From positions 1,835,811-1,899,810 of the forward strand of contig NZ_ML137218.1 in NCBI RefSeq assembly GCF_004015795.1: a stretch of DNA of 64,000 nucleotides, written 5' to 3'. Source of the DNA: Falsirhodobacter deserti. GTDB taxonomy: Bacteria > Pseudomonadota > Alphaproteobacteria > Rhodobacterales > Rhodobacteraceae. Positions 29,236 to 37,645 of the stretch are shown one piece after another. Positions within the stretch are counted from its first letter, which is position 1. Every line of letters begins with the position of its first letter. Below the pieces are notes generated by a model. The model ran no database searches. It saw nothing but the letters and a program-made list of their open reading frames with translations, and was not told the DNA's origin. A program made the position numbers and the translations under genes.

Positions 29236-30057
29236 TTATGCCGCTAATCTGAATGCCTCGGCAGGTGTTCGCATTGCAAGTGCCTGATGCGGGCGGCGGG
29301 TGTTGTAGAACTGGATCCAATCGCCGATCGCGCGGGCAGCGTGTTGGATGCTTTCGAAGCGGTGCCGATGCACGCACTGCTCTTTCAGCGTCCGGATCAC
29401 ACGCTCGACCATGCCGTTCTGCTGCGGACAATGCGGGGTGATGAACTCCTGCTTTAGCCCGTAGCTACGGACCAATGCCGTGTAGTGGCGGCTGGTGAAG
29501 ACCAGGCCATTGTCCGACCGCAGCAGGAACTCGCGGTTGACGCGTCCGAGGGTGCCGAAGCGGCTGATCAGGGCGTGTTCTAACGCGCTGGCTGCCGTGG
29601 TTGCCTTGCCGGTGCGCGACAGGTGCCAACCGAGAAGCTCACGCGTGTGGCAGTCGATGACCAATGCCAGCGAGGTCCAGCCGTCCTTGCCAGCCCAGAT
29701 CCGGCAGAGGTCGGTGGACCAGCGTTCGTTCGGCGCCGTGGCGACGGATGGCATCGCCTGGATGCGGGGCCGCATGCCAATGGGCCGCTTGCGGACCTGC
29801 CAGTTCTTCAGCTGGAAAATCCGCTGCACGGTGTTCTTGTTGAAGCCCAGCAGGAACGCCACCGTGCGGTAGCCGAAGGAGGGGTTCTCCTCGATCATGG
29901 CCTTGATTGGCTCGGCGAAGCCAAGATTGATCTTCGGGGCGGCCTTGGTCGGCTTGTAGTAGACGGTCCGCCGCGGCACGCCGAACCATGCGCAGAGCTT
30001 CACCAGCGATACCCGGATCCCGTCCGCCAGCAGGCCCTCATGGAGCGTCCGGATCAA
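29236..30057 (-). CDS. IS3-family transposase OrfB (integrase core)
   Basis: 273 aa with an apparent TTG start overlapping the orfA stop. The rve/DDE catalytic residues are in RWSTDLCRIW (D), LLRSDNGLVF (D) and QNGMVERVIRTLKE (E), preceded by the HTH_21 region FGYRTVAFLLGFNKNTVQRI. In this family OrfB is usually made as an OrfAB fusion by frameshifting, or by coupling as here. It appears intact. Confidence 0.93.
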   Translation of the reverse strand: MIRTLHEGLLADGIRVSLVKLCAWFGVPRRTVYYKPTKAAPKINLGFAEPIKAMIEENPSFGYRTVAFLLGFNKNTVQRIFQLKNWQVRKRPIGMRPRIQAMPSVATAPNERWSTDLCRIWAGKDGWTSLALVIDCHTRELLGWHLSRTGKATTAASALEHALISRFGTLGRVNREFLLRSDNGLVFTSRHYTALVRSYGLKQEFITPHCPQQNGMVERVIRTLKEQCVHRHRFESIQHAARAIGDWIQFYNTRRPHQALAMRTPAEAFRLAA

Positions 30058-30371
30058 TTGTCGTCCTCCCGCTCCATGAGGGCCGCCAACTTTTTTCGGG
30101 CGCGGAGTTCCAACATCGCTTCGCCATAGGCTTCCTGCAGGTCGCGAAGCTGCTTCTCGTATTCCTGCCGGACATCGAGCGGGTTCGCCCGAAGCGCATT
30201 CTCCATGCCCCGACGGGCATCATCGACCCAACCCTCAATCTCGGACGGGGAAAGGTCAAAACTGCGACTGGCTTCCGCCACCGTCGTCTTGCCTTGAATG
30301 ATCTCGATAACCAGCGCCGACTTGCGCTTGGCCGTCCACCGTTTGACGACGTCTTCCAATGGTCCACTCAT
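30054..30371 (-). CDS. IS3-family transposase OrfA
   Basis: 105 aa. An N-terminal helix-turn-helix (KTTVAEASRSFDLSPSEIEGWV) binds the IS ends, and a C-terminal leucine-rich coiled coil (EYEKQLRDLQEAYGEAMLEL) serves for multimerisation. It lies inside the IS boundaries and overlaps orfB by 4 nt (TTGA). Confidence 0.9.
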   Translation of the reverse strand: MSGPLEDVVKRWTAKRKSALVIEIIQGKTTVAEASRSFDLSPSEIEGWVDDARRGMENALRANPLDVRQEYEKQLRDLQEAYGEAMLELRARKKLAALMEREDDN

Positions 30372-30455
30372 CGCTACGTTTTACTCCTTATAGCATGAGC
30401 AGATTTTCACTGGGTCGATACATCCGTACCTGCGGACACGAGATCGATGGCCTCA

Positions 30456-31094
30456 TTAGACCTTTGTACCGCTAAGCTCTTCGATCTCAGCTTCTGTGAA
30501 AAACCGCACTTTTCTTCCCTGCAAGATAAATGCCAGCCGAGCAGTTTCCTCAAGCTCTTCTGCATTGTTAACAGCGTCCTCGACATTCTTTCCAAGAACC
30601 ACGACACCATGCGATGCCAATAGAAAAGCGTTCGCAGCCTGTGTTTGCGCAATATTGGCCAAATCTCTAGCAATTTCCGCCGATCCGGGGCGGTAATAGG
30701 GGATCACTGGTAGGGTTCCCACGCGCATGACGTAATATGGTGTGAAAGCACGCAGCGCGTTATCCTTGGGCAGATCTTCCAGACAAGACAAGGCCGTTAG
30801 ATAAGTAGAATGGAGGTGGACGATTGCTCCCACCTCAGGACGACAGTCAAACAGCGCTTTATGGAAGGCAAATTCCTTCGATGGTTTTGGCCCCGCCAAA
30901 ATGGTTCCAACGGCATCCACCTCCGCCAAATCGGACGGACCAATGCGGCCCAAGCTGCCACCTGTCGGAGTCACGAGGAACCCACCCGTGTCCAGCCGGA
31001 CAGAAACGTTGCCCGCACCGCCTACCGAGTAGCCACGGTCGAAAAGGCTGCGGCACAGGTCGCAGAGCGTCTTTGCAAGAATTTCACGCGTCAT
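30456..31094 (-). CDS. otnC: Class II aldolase, likely 3-oxo-tetronate 4-phosphate decarboxylase
   Basis: 212 aa. Zinc-dependent aldolase of the fuculose-phosphate type. Metal ligands are H93 and H95 in IVHLHSTYL and H162 in LASHGVVVLG; the acid/base glutamate is E74 in SKEFAFHKAL, and GNVSVR near residue 29 is the phosphate loop. Together with the DUF1537 kinase in the same operon, this fits OtnC, which decarboxylates 3-oxo-tetronate 4-phosphate to dihydroxyacetone phosphate and CO2. It is the last gene of the operon, 12 nt after dctM. The symbol is by family and context. Confidence 0.85.
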   Translation of the reverse strand: MTREILAKTLCDLCRSLFDRGYSVGGAGNVSVRLDTGGFLVTPTGGSLGRIGPSDLAEVDAVGTILAGPKPSKEFAFHKALFDCRPEVGAIVHLHSTYLTALSCLEDLPKDNALRAFTPYYVMRVGTLPVIPYYRPGSAEIARDLANIAQTQAANAFLLASHGVVVLGKNVEDAVNNAEELEETARLAFILQGRKVRFFTEAEIEELSGTKV

Positions 31095-31106
31095 GGCAGC
31101 CTCAAT

Positions 31107-32375
31107 TCAGTTTGAAATGGCCCAGCCGGTGAATGCCGGCCAGTAGGATACCAGCATCAACACGCCGAGCATGATCCCCCAGAACGGGAGGAATGCTCGT
31201 GTTAGACGAAGGATCGGAACGCCCGAAATGCTGCTCGCCAAATACATGGCGGTACCGACCGGTGGCGTCAGCAGGCCGATCGTCAGGTTAATCACCATAA
31301 TCAGGCCGAACTGAACCGGATCCACACCGGCCGACGCCGCTACGGGTGCCAATACAGGGGTCAGCAGCAGGATTGCGGGCCCGCTGTCAAGGAACATGCC
31401 CACCACCAGCAGCATGACATTTATCAGCAGCAACAGCAGGATCTTGTTTTCGGTCAGGCCGAGAATGGCACCTGCGATTGTCTGGGGCAGTTGAGCGTTC
31501 GTCAGAAGCCAGCCGAACATCGACGTCGCGGCGATGATAGTCGCGATCACGGCGGTGGAGATCGCCGCCTCCATGCAGATCCGCGGGATCTTCGCCAGCG
31601 TGATCTCCTTGTAGACGAAGGTTCCGACCAGGAAGGCGTAGACGGCCACCACCGCGCCCCCTTCGGTCGGGGTGAAGATGCCCCCGCGGATGCCGCCGAT
31701 GATAATGATCGGCATCAACAGCGCCCAGCTCGCCTCCTTGAACCTCTGCCACTTCTCCCGCCCGCTGACACGTCCTTCGATCGGATAGCCGTGCTTGCGC
31801 GCGTAGTAGTAGGAGTAGAGCCCGAACAGCAGGCCCAACAGAAGGCCTGGCGCGATGGCGGCGGTGAACAGATCGCCGATCGACGACTGCGTCGACACCC
31901 CGTAGATGATGATCGCGATGCTGGGCGGGACGATCAGCCCGAGGCTGCCCGCACTGGCCACTAGTGCGGCAGAGAAGCCCGCGTCATAATTACGCTTCTT
32001 CATCTCCGGGATCATGACGGAGCCGAGCGCCGCGACATCGGCCACGCCGGAGCCGGAAATGCCCCCCATGATGACACCGCTGGACGACACCACATGGGCA
32101 AGGCTGCCCCGGATGTTTCCGAACAGGGCCAGCGCGAGGTTGATGATCCGTCGCGTGATGCCACCATGGCCCATCAGCGCACCCGCCAGCATGAACAGCG
32201 GAATCGCCATCAGCGGGAAGGAGTCCACCGAGGTGAACAGCCGCTGCCCGAACAGCGCCATCGGGAACCCGTAGTAGAGGATCCCAGCAAGGGAGGCGAG
32301 CGCGATGCCGAAGGCCACCGGCAGTCCGAGGATGAGGAACAGCACGAAGCCGCCGAAAAGGATGAGTGAGATCAA
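31107..32375 (-). CDS. dctM: TRAP transporter large permease subunit (DctM)
   Basis: 422 aa, about 12-13 membrane helices. The N-terminus ISLILFGGFVLFLILGLPVAFGIAL, the block SGSGVADVAALGSVMIPEM and NLTIGLLTPPVGTAMYLASS are diagnostic for DctM. It forms the sodium-driven transport channel for the solute presented by the DctP protein. It overlaps dctQ by 4 nt. Confidence 0.95.
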   Translation of the reverse strand: MISLILFGGFVLFLILGLPVAFGIALASLAGILYYGFPMALFGQRLFTSVDSFPLMAIPLFMLAGALMGHGGITRRIINLALALFGNIRGSLAHVVSSSGVIMGGISGSGVADVAALGSVMIPEMKKRNYDAGFSAALVASAGSLGLIVPPSIAIIIYGVSTQSSIGDLFTAAIAPGLLLGLLFGLYSYYYARKHGYPIEGRVSGREKWQRFKEASWALLMPIIIIGGIRGGIFTPTEGGAVVAVYAFLVGTFVYKEITLAKIPRICMEAAISTAVIATIIAATSMFGWLLTNAQLPQTIAGAILGLTENKILLLLLINVMLLVVGMFLDSGPAILLLTPVLAPVAASAGVDPVQFGLIMVINLTIGLLTPPVGTAMYLASSISGVPILRLTRAFLPFWGIMLGVLMLVSYWPAFTGWAISN

Positions 32376-32851
32376 GCGTCAGCCCTCCGGACAGGAATCG
32401 CGCGCCGCCAGGCCTCGCGCAATGCGAAATAGGACAACATCGACCCGCTGAAGGGGATCACGGAATAGACGAGATACATGGGCAACCCTAATGCGGCGCT
32501 GCGCTGGTTCATCCCGAATTTGATCAGCGACAGCCCCCCGATCACCAGGGCGGCCCCGACCACGGCGACCAGAAGCGCGTTCAGCACGACCAGACCGCGC
32601 GACGGCCGCGCTGGCAGCAGCGTGACGAGGAAGTCCAGCGCCACATGCGCGCGTGACTGGAAGGCGGCGGCAAGGCCGATGAAGGTGATCCAGACGAAAA
32701 GGTAACGCCCCAACTCTTCCGACCAGCTGAGCGAGCTGGAAAAACCGTAGCGGGCGACAACCTGACCAAAGGTGACCACCATCATGGTGAAAATCAGGAT
32801 CGCGACGGTCCAGAGCAGGAATTGATGTATCAGACGATCTAACGTGTCCAC
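32372..32851 (-). CDS. dctQ: TRAP transporter small permease subunit (DctQ)
   Basis: 159 aa with four membrane helices. VVARYGFSSSLSWSEELGRYLFVWITFIG is the family signature (split here: VVARYGFSSSLSWSEEL, then GRYLFVWITFIGLA), and RAHVALDFL follows as usual. It partners the DctM channel encoded next. The gene begins 70 nt after dctP. Confidence 0.94.
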   Translation of the reverse strand: MDTLDRLIHQFLLWTVAILIFTMMVVTFGQVVARYGFSSSLSWSEELGRYLFVWITFIGLAAAFQSRAHVALDFLVTLLPARPSRGLVVLNALLVAVVGAALVIGGLSLIKFGMNQRSAALGLPMYLVYSVIPFSGSMLSYFALREAWRRAIPVRRADA

Positions 32852-32921
32852 GCTGTCCTCCTAAGTTGGCATCCCCTGCCGCCGCGCCAGTCATGGCAGC
32901 AGGAGTGGCAACGCCCGTGGC

Positions 32922-33923
32922 TTATCGCCCGACCGCTTCGATGATCCGGTTGTAGAGGTCGATGTCCACGTCCTCGGCAAAGGCCTCGTGCGCAGCTGTG
33001 GCCGCTTCTACCATCGGCGCAGTGTCGGGCTCGGTCACCTGCAGACCGGCCTCGACCATGCTCTTCAGCATCTCGTCCGTGCGGGTCCGCACGGCCTCGT
33101 TCTCGGCCATGGTCGCGGCCTCGGCGGCTTCGGTGATGATCTGCTGCTGGTCGGGGGTGAGCTGCATCCAGCGCAGCTCGCTCATCGTCAGGGTGACGTA
33201 CTCGTACTTGTGGTTGGTGAAGGCGAGGTAGTCCTGCACCTCGTTGATGCGCCCGCCGAAGATGAACGGGATCGGGTTCTCCTGCGCTTCGATAACGTGC
33301 TGTTCCAGCCCGGTATACACTTCGCTCCACGCCATAGGCGTAGGGTTGGCACCGATGGCGCGCCACGTGGACACCATCGCGGGGATCTCCGGCACGCGGA
33401 TCTTCAGCCCCTGCAAGTCTTCGATCCCATTGATCGGTTTGTTGGAGGTGACCTGACGCGATCCGCGTTCCCACCAATCCAAGATGCGGACGTTGGCGTT
33501 CTGCAGGACGTTATCCGCGATCTCCTCGCCGATCTCGCCGTTGATGACGGTGTCGAACTCCTCCTGCGACTGGAACAGATAGGGCAGCTCGAGAAGCTGG
33601 ATGGAAGGCTCGAAGTTGCCCAGAACTCCAGCGATCAGGCCGAAGTCGACGGTGCCCATCTGCATCCCCTCGACCAGATCCCGGTCCCCGCCGAGGGTCG
33701 AGTTCGGGTAGATCGTCAGCGTGATCTCGCCGTTCGAACGTGCCTCCAGCTCCTCCTTGAACTTCTGGGCACCGAAGTGCCACAGGTCTTGCTCGGACTG
33801 AATGTGTCCAAGCTTCAGGTTCAGGGTCTGCGCGAACGCGGCCCCCGGACCCGCCGCAAGGATCAGGGCCGAAAGGGCCGCGAACGATGTGCGATGAAGC
33901 GTTTTCCCAATGTGATTGAACAT
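32922..33923 (-). CDS. dctP: TRAP transporter substrate-binding protein (DctP)
   Basis: 333 aa from ATG 33923, chosen because GGAGGAGG lies about 6 nt upstream. A signal peptide is evident (MFNHIGKTLHRTSFAALSAL, then ILAAGPGAAFAQ), so the protein is periplasmic. The conserved DctP block LKIRVPEIPAMVSTWRAIGANPTPM carries the arginine that binds the substrate carboxylate, followed by YTGLEQHVIEAQENP. The solute is therefore an acid; the operon suggests a tetronate or related sugar acid. Confidence 0.94.
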   Translation of the reverse strand: MFNHIGKTLHRTSFAALSALILAAGPGAAFAQTLNLKLGHIQSEQDLWHFGAQKFKEELEARSNGEITLTIYPNSTLGGDRDLVEGMQMGTVDFGLIAGVLGNFEPSIQLLELPYLFQSQEEFDTVINGEIGEEIADNVLQNANVRILDWWERGSRQVTSNKPINGIEDLQGLKIRVPEIPAMVSTWRAIGANPTPMAWSEVYTGLEQHVIEAQENPIPFIFGGRINEVQDYLAFTNHKYEYVTLTMSELRWMQLTPDQQQIITEAAEAATMAENEAVRTRTDEMLKSMVEAGLQVTEPDTAPMVEAATAAHEAFAEDVDIDLYNRIIEAVGR

Positions 33924-33963
33924 GTTTTCCTCCTCCATGTGTTGTCTCCCCTCCCCTCCGACG

Positions 33964-35226
33964 TCAGCCCCCGGCGAGGATCCCGTCCGCTTCGGCGAAG
34001 AAATCGGGGCCCCCAAAATTTCCCGACTTCAGCGCCAGGGCCAGTGTGCCGCCGTCCGGCAGCGTGCTTCGCAGCGCCGGCACGCCGGGCGCGATCTCCG
34101 GGCCAATCTCCAGCGCAACAAGGTCCAGCGCCTCGATCACCGCCCCGGAGGTCTCGCCCCCCGCAACGACCAGCAGCCGCGCTCCCCTTGCAACAAGCGC
34201 GCGCGCGACGGAGGCGAAAAGCCCCTCGATGGCCTCGGCGACCACGGCACCGCCAAACTTCCGTTGTGCCTCGCGAACCGCGACCGGATCGGCGGACGAG
34301 AAGATCAGCGGCCGCCCCTCCTGCGCCAAGGCCCAGTCGGCGATCTCACCTGCGTCGTACGAGCCGGCGATCGCCGCCTCCGCCAGAATCTCGTACATCG
34401 GCAAGCCCATCTCGCGATGCCGCGCCACCTGCCCCCGAGTCGCGATCGAGCAGGAGCCCGAGAGAACGACGCACGGCCCTTCAACGCCCTCCCAGTCATC
34501 GCTCCCACCCGCCAGAAGACCCTGACGGCGGAAGTTTCCCGGAAGGCCCATTGCGATGCCCGACCCGCCCGTAAGCAGCGGCAACCCATCCAGCGCCGTG
34601 CCGATCTGAATCAGGTCGTCATCCGACACGGCATCCACGACGATCAGCCGCGCCCCGCCGGTATCGGCATCCGAGAGGGCCTGCGCGATCATGGCAGCCC
34701 CCCCGGCCACGCTGGACAACCCGACATGGCCGACGGGTATATCCGTCTGCCGGGCCAGCCAGCGTCTCAGATCCGCATCCGTCATCGGATTCAGCGGATG
34801 GTTCTCCATCCCGCTTTCGTTCAGCAGGCGATCCTGAACAAACAGGTGGCCCTGATACACGGTGCGGCCCGCGCCCGGAAATGCTGGGCAGACGACGACC
34901 TTGCGCGCGTCCAGCGCCTTTGCCAGAGCGGCGGCCACCGGGCCGATATTGCCCTCGGGCGTGCTGTCGAAGGTGGAGCAGTACTTGAACAGGAATTGAC
35001 GGCACCCTTGCGCGCGCAGCCAGTCCAGCGCCTGGAGCGACTGTGCGATGGCGGCTTCCACCGGAATGCTGCGCGATTTCAGCGCGACGACCCCCGCCTC
35101 CACCGACGCATCCGCAGGACCCGTGGGGATGCCGGAATACTGGGTCACGCGCATTCCCTGCTTGGACAGAGTGTTCGCCAGATCGCTGGAGCCGGTGAAG
35201 TCGTCCCCAATGCAGCCAAGAAGCAT
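33964..35226 (-). CDS. otnK: Four-carbon acid sugar kinase (DUF1537), likely 3-oxo-tetronate kinase
   Basis: 420 aa. DUF1537 kinases are known to phosphorylate four-carbon acid sugars and intermediates (OtnK on 3-oxo-tetronate, DtnK on D-threonate). The N-terminal domain starts LLGCIGDDFTGSSDLANTL with the paired aspartates, TGGSGIAMGLP is in the linker region, and the C-terminal nucleotide-binding domain contains LLVVAGGETSGAVIEAL. It lies between the GntR gene (42-nt gap) and dctP (40-nt gap). Pairing with a class II aldolase points to OtnK rather than DtnK, which goes with PdxA2. Confidence 0.88.
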   Translation of the reverse strand: MLLGCIGDDFTGSSDLANTLSKQGMRVTQYSGIPTGPADASVEAGVVALKSRSIPVEAAIAQSLQALDWLRAQGCRQFLFKYCSTFDSTPEGNIGPVAAALAKALDARKVVVCPAFPGAGRTVYQGHLFVQDRLLNESGMENHPLNPMTDADLRRWLARQTDIPVGHVGLSSVAGGAAMIAQALSDADTGGARLIVVDAVSDDDLIQIGTALDGLPLLTGGSGIAMGLPGNFRRQGLLAGGSDDWEGVEGPCVVLSGSCSIATRGQVARHREMGLPMYEILAEAAIAGSYDAGEIADWALAQEGRPLIFSSADPVAVREAQRKFGGAVVAEAIEGLFASVARALVARGARLLVVAGGETSGAVIEALDLVALEIGPEIAPGVPALRSTLPDGGTLALALKSGNFGGPDFFAEADGILAGG

Positions 35227-35268
35227 GTCGGTGCCTTTCAGAATGTCAGGATCGACGGGAGCATCCGG

Positions 35269-36003
35269 TCAGGACGCGTCACCGCCCTGTTCGAAAATGT
35301 CCCAATAGGTGCTGATCACGGTTTCCAGATGTTCCCGCATCGCCGCTTCGGCCTTATCGGCATCGCGTGCACTGATGGCCTCGAAGATCGACCGGTGGGC
35401 CAAGGCCGCCTTCGACAACGCTTCCGGATGGCTCAGCGACATCCGGCGCTGATCCTCGAGAAGATCCAACACAACGTGATAAAGCGCATCCAGCAGCGAG
35501 TCCTGGGCGATGGCACCGATCCGTTGGTGGAAGGCGTCGTCGCTGGCCGCGAATGCGGCAATGTCGTCCTTGCTGGCCTCGTTCTCCAGAAGCAGCTTCT
35601 CCAGTGCCGCGATGTCGGCGGCGGTGGCATGCCTGGCGGCTTCCCGTACAAGGGCCGCCTCAACGAAGATGCGCGTTTTCTGGAACTGACGCATGCCCTC
35701 CGGTCGAGCCACCATCAGCTTCGCGGATCCGGACAGCACGTGCAGCAAGTCGCGAGGTTCGGGGGTGCTGACGCGAGTGCGGTCGCCATTCGATATCGCG
35801 AGGATGCCCGTCTTGTTCAGCCACAGCAGAGCCTCGCGCACGGCGGGGCGACCCACTCCGTAATGTGCCATTAGGTCGCGCTCGGACGGCAGCTGATCGC
35901 CGACCACGAGCTCTCCCGAGAGAACACGCTCCTCGATGTCCCTCGCGATCTTGTCGGACAACCGTTCGCGGCTCAGATGCGCAGGCGCGCCGAAGCCGCT
36001 CAT
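35269..36003 (-). CDS. GntR-family (FadR subfamily) transcriptional regulator
   Basis: 244 aa. An N-terminal winged HTH (LPSERDLMAHYGVGRPAVREAL) is followed by an all-helical FCD ligand domain containing DDAFHQRIGAIAQD and HLETVISTY, with histidines that usually bind a metal and a carboxylate ligand. It is translationally coupled to the dehydrogenase gene (ATGA overlap) and located inside the operon it probably controls. A candidate operator lies at 37023-37045 in front of the operon. Confidence 0.9.
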   Translation of the reverse strand: MSGFGAPAHLSRERLSDKIARDIEERVLSGELVVGDQLPSERDLMAHYGVGRPAVREALLWLNKTGILAISNGDRTRVSTPEPRDLLHVLSGSAKLMVARPEGMRQFQKTRIFVEAALVREAARHATAADIAALEKLLLENEASKDDIAAFAASDDAFHQRIGAIAQDSLLDALYHVVLDLLEDQRRMSLSHPEALSKAALAHRSIFEAISARDADKAEAAMREHLETVISTYWDIFEQGGDAS

Positions 36004-36902
36004 ACGCCCAAATCCCTCGCAATGCCCTTCTTGGCCTCGACGACGGAGGCCAAGAAGCCGTCACGCCATTTGCGCCGCGCAGGCAGTTCGTCCGCAGGCA
36101 CATTAGCGCGCATCTCGGCGTCAATCGACGCAACCAATTCCGGCCCCCATTCGCGAGGATCCGCCTGCTCCTTGGCCAGACCGTAATACATGGGACCAAG
36201 GTTGGCGCAGTATTCGCGGAGACCCTGCGCGGCGTTCAGGTCGATCGTGGCAAACGGCCCCATGAAGCACCAGCGCAGGCCAAGGCCATCGGCTACGGCA
36301 GCATCCACCTCGGCGGGGGTGCAGATGCCATCCTCGACCAAGCGGAACGCCTCTCCAAGAAGGGCACTCTGCAGACGGTTGACGACGAAGCCGTTGATCT
36401 CACGCGTCAGGGTGATCGGAGACTGATCGAGCAATTGCATCAGGTCCCGCGTGAACTCAAGTGTTTGCGGCGCGGTCCACGGCGCGGGAACAAGCTCCAC
36501 CAGCGGGATCAGGTGTGGCGGATTGATGGGGTGGGAGACGAGGCAACGCGCCGCATTAACGAGACCATCCGTAAAACTCGATGCCGGGAGGCCGGAGGTA
36601 GAGCTTCCGACAACAGTCTCCGCCCCCAGCAGCCTATCCATTTCCTTATAAAGCGCCTGCTTGATCGGCAGCCGCTCGGGAGCGCTTTCCTGAACATATC
36701 GGGCACCCTCCAAGACATCTTGCAGGCTGGTAGCCACACGGCAGAGCGAGGCGAAGGAAGGGTCGACTGCAGCGACGAAATCAACTGCCGCTTGGGCGGC
36801 GTCTACATTCCGATCATAGATGGCAACCTCATGGCCTTTGCGTGCGAAGACCAGAGCCCATGACGACCCAACGACACCACAGCCAACGATTGCAATTTTC
36901 AT
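36000..36902 (-). CDS. 3-hydroxyacyl-CoA dehydrogenase-fold enzyme, L-gulonate 3-dehydrogenase/lambda-crystallin type
   Basis: 300 aa, NAD-dependent. The Rossmann motif is IAIVGCGVVGSSWALVFA, the catalytic histidine is in LVSHPINPPHLIPLVE and the C-terminal helical domain has NGFVVNRLQSALLGEAFRLV. Relatives such as CRYL1 oxidise the C3 hydroxyl of sugar acids. Known tetronate pathways use LtnD/DenD, which belong to a different family and give a 2-oxo acid. It is the first gene of the operon, and its start at 36902 is preceded by GGAAGGG. The precise substrate is inferred only from the operon. Confidence 0.85.
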   Translation of the reverse strand: MKIAIVGCGVVGSSWALVFARKGHEVAIYDRNVDAAQAAVDFVAAVDPSFASLCRVATSLQDVLEGARYVQESAPERLPIKQALYKEMDRLLGAETVVGSSTSGLPASSFTDGLVNAARCLVSHPINPPHLIPLVELVPAPWTAPQTLEFTRDLMQLLDQSPITLTREINGFVVNRLQSALLGEAFRLVEDGICTPAEVDAAVADGLGLRWCFMGPFATIDLNAAQGLREYCANLGPMYYGLAKEQADPREWGPELVASIDAEMRANVPADELPARRKWRDGFLASVVEAKKGIARDLGV

Positions 36903-37022
36903 ATATTTAACCCTTCCCATCATACAGGGCTGGGACCCGCAGCACCTCCCCTGCAACCGCACTGCGTACAATTGCCGTCACTGCCCGCTAAGCTCCCAAC
37001 TCACTTAAACAGTGGTATGACA

Positions 37023-37045
37023 GGTTGACAGACTAATAGTCAACC
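37023..37045. promoter_or_regulatory. Candidate operator/promoter for the acid-sugar operon
   Basis: An inverted repeat GGTTGAC (37023-37029) and GTCAACC (37039-37045) encloses a second palindrome, GACTAATAGTC (37031-37041). On the minus strand it contains TTGACT, a possible -35 box, 120-140 nt upstream of the dehydrogenase start. Its position and symmetry fit binding of the operon's GntR regulator, but there is no direct evidence. Confidence 0.4.
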
Positions 37046-37418
37046 TTATTCAAATTAAATGGTAGCGTAAGTGAGTTCAGCATGAATCCTCACGCTCGCC
37101 GACACAGCGGCCTAACAAGGTGCGTGCGATCGCGAACAGTCTGAAACCTGATCGTTGTTCTTCGAGGCTGCCATAGCTGTAGGCTGGGCAAGGTGTTGGA
37201 TAGATTGGCGAAGAAGATGTTCCAGGAAAGCATGGCCGCAAACCATCCGGCTGAGTTTTCCAACACAATCGGGACAGAACTGCTGTTCAATTCGATGTGC
37301 CGCATCCCGGCGAGGGATGTAGCGATGGGCGGTTAAAGCGGTCCGACTTCAGTGCGGTGTGGCGCTTGCAGCGATTGGTGGAGCGGTCATTCGCTGAATC
37401 TTGGTGGCGTTCGGATAG

Positions 37419-37601
37419 GACAACCTGCTCAAACGTGAACGGATCGGGCGCAGGACCTACCGGACCCGCTACGCTGCAAAGCAGGACATGTTCGATTAGG
37501 TCGAGATGTTCTACAACCTGAAGCGCAAACATGCGGGCAACGGGATACTGTCACTCGCAAAGTTCAAGCGACGGCAGATGATGAAACGTGAAGACGCCTG
37601 A
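37419..37601 (+). pseudogene. C-terminal remnant of an IS3-family transposase
   Basis: One frame reads NLLKRERIGRRTYRTRYAAKQ, an in-frame TAG, then EMFYNLKRKHAGNGILS and MMKREDA before TGA. This is the end of IS3 OrfB proteins (YIEMFYNPKRKH in intact relatives), with a stop where tyrosine is expected. Nothing upstream restores the integrase core. From 36903 to 37418 I see no gene besides the candidate operator. It is unrelated to the intact IS3 copy at 29208-30422. Confidence 0.75.
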
Positions 37602-37645
37602 GAAACTCGGGGCTATTCACATCCGCATGGTCGATTGCACTGCTG

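Larger units (their letters stand above)
29208..30422 (-). mobile_element. Complete IS3-family insertion sequence with 4-bp target duplication
   Basis: 1215 bp. The ends are matching inverted repeats: TGTATCGACCCAGCAGAATC reading rightward from 29208 and TGTATCGACCCAGTGAAAAT reading leftward from 30422, continuing with TCTGCTCA on both sides. It is flanked by the direct repeat TCCG (29204-29207 and 30423-30426). It contains orfA and orfB on the minus strand. It sits 33 bp beyond the stop codon of the class II aldolase gene, so the insertion did not disrupt the catabolic operon. Confidence 0.93.
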
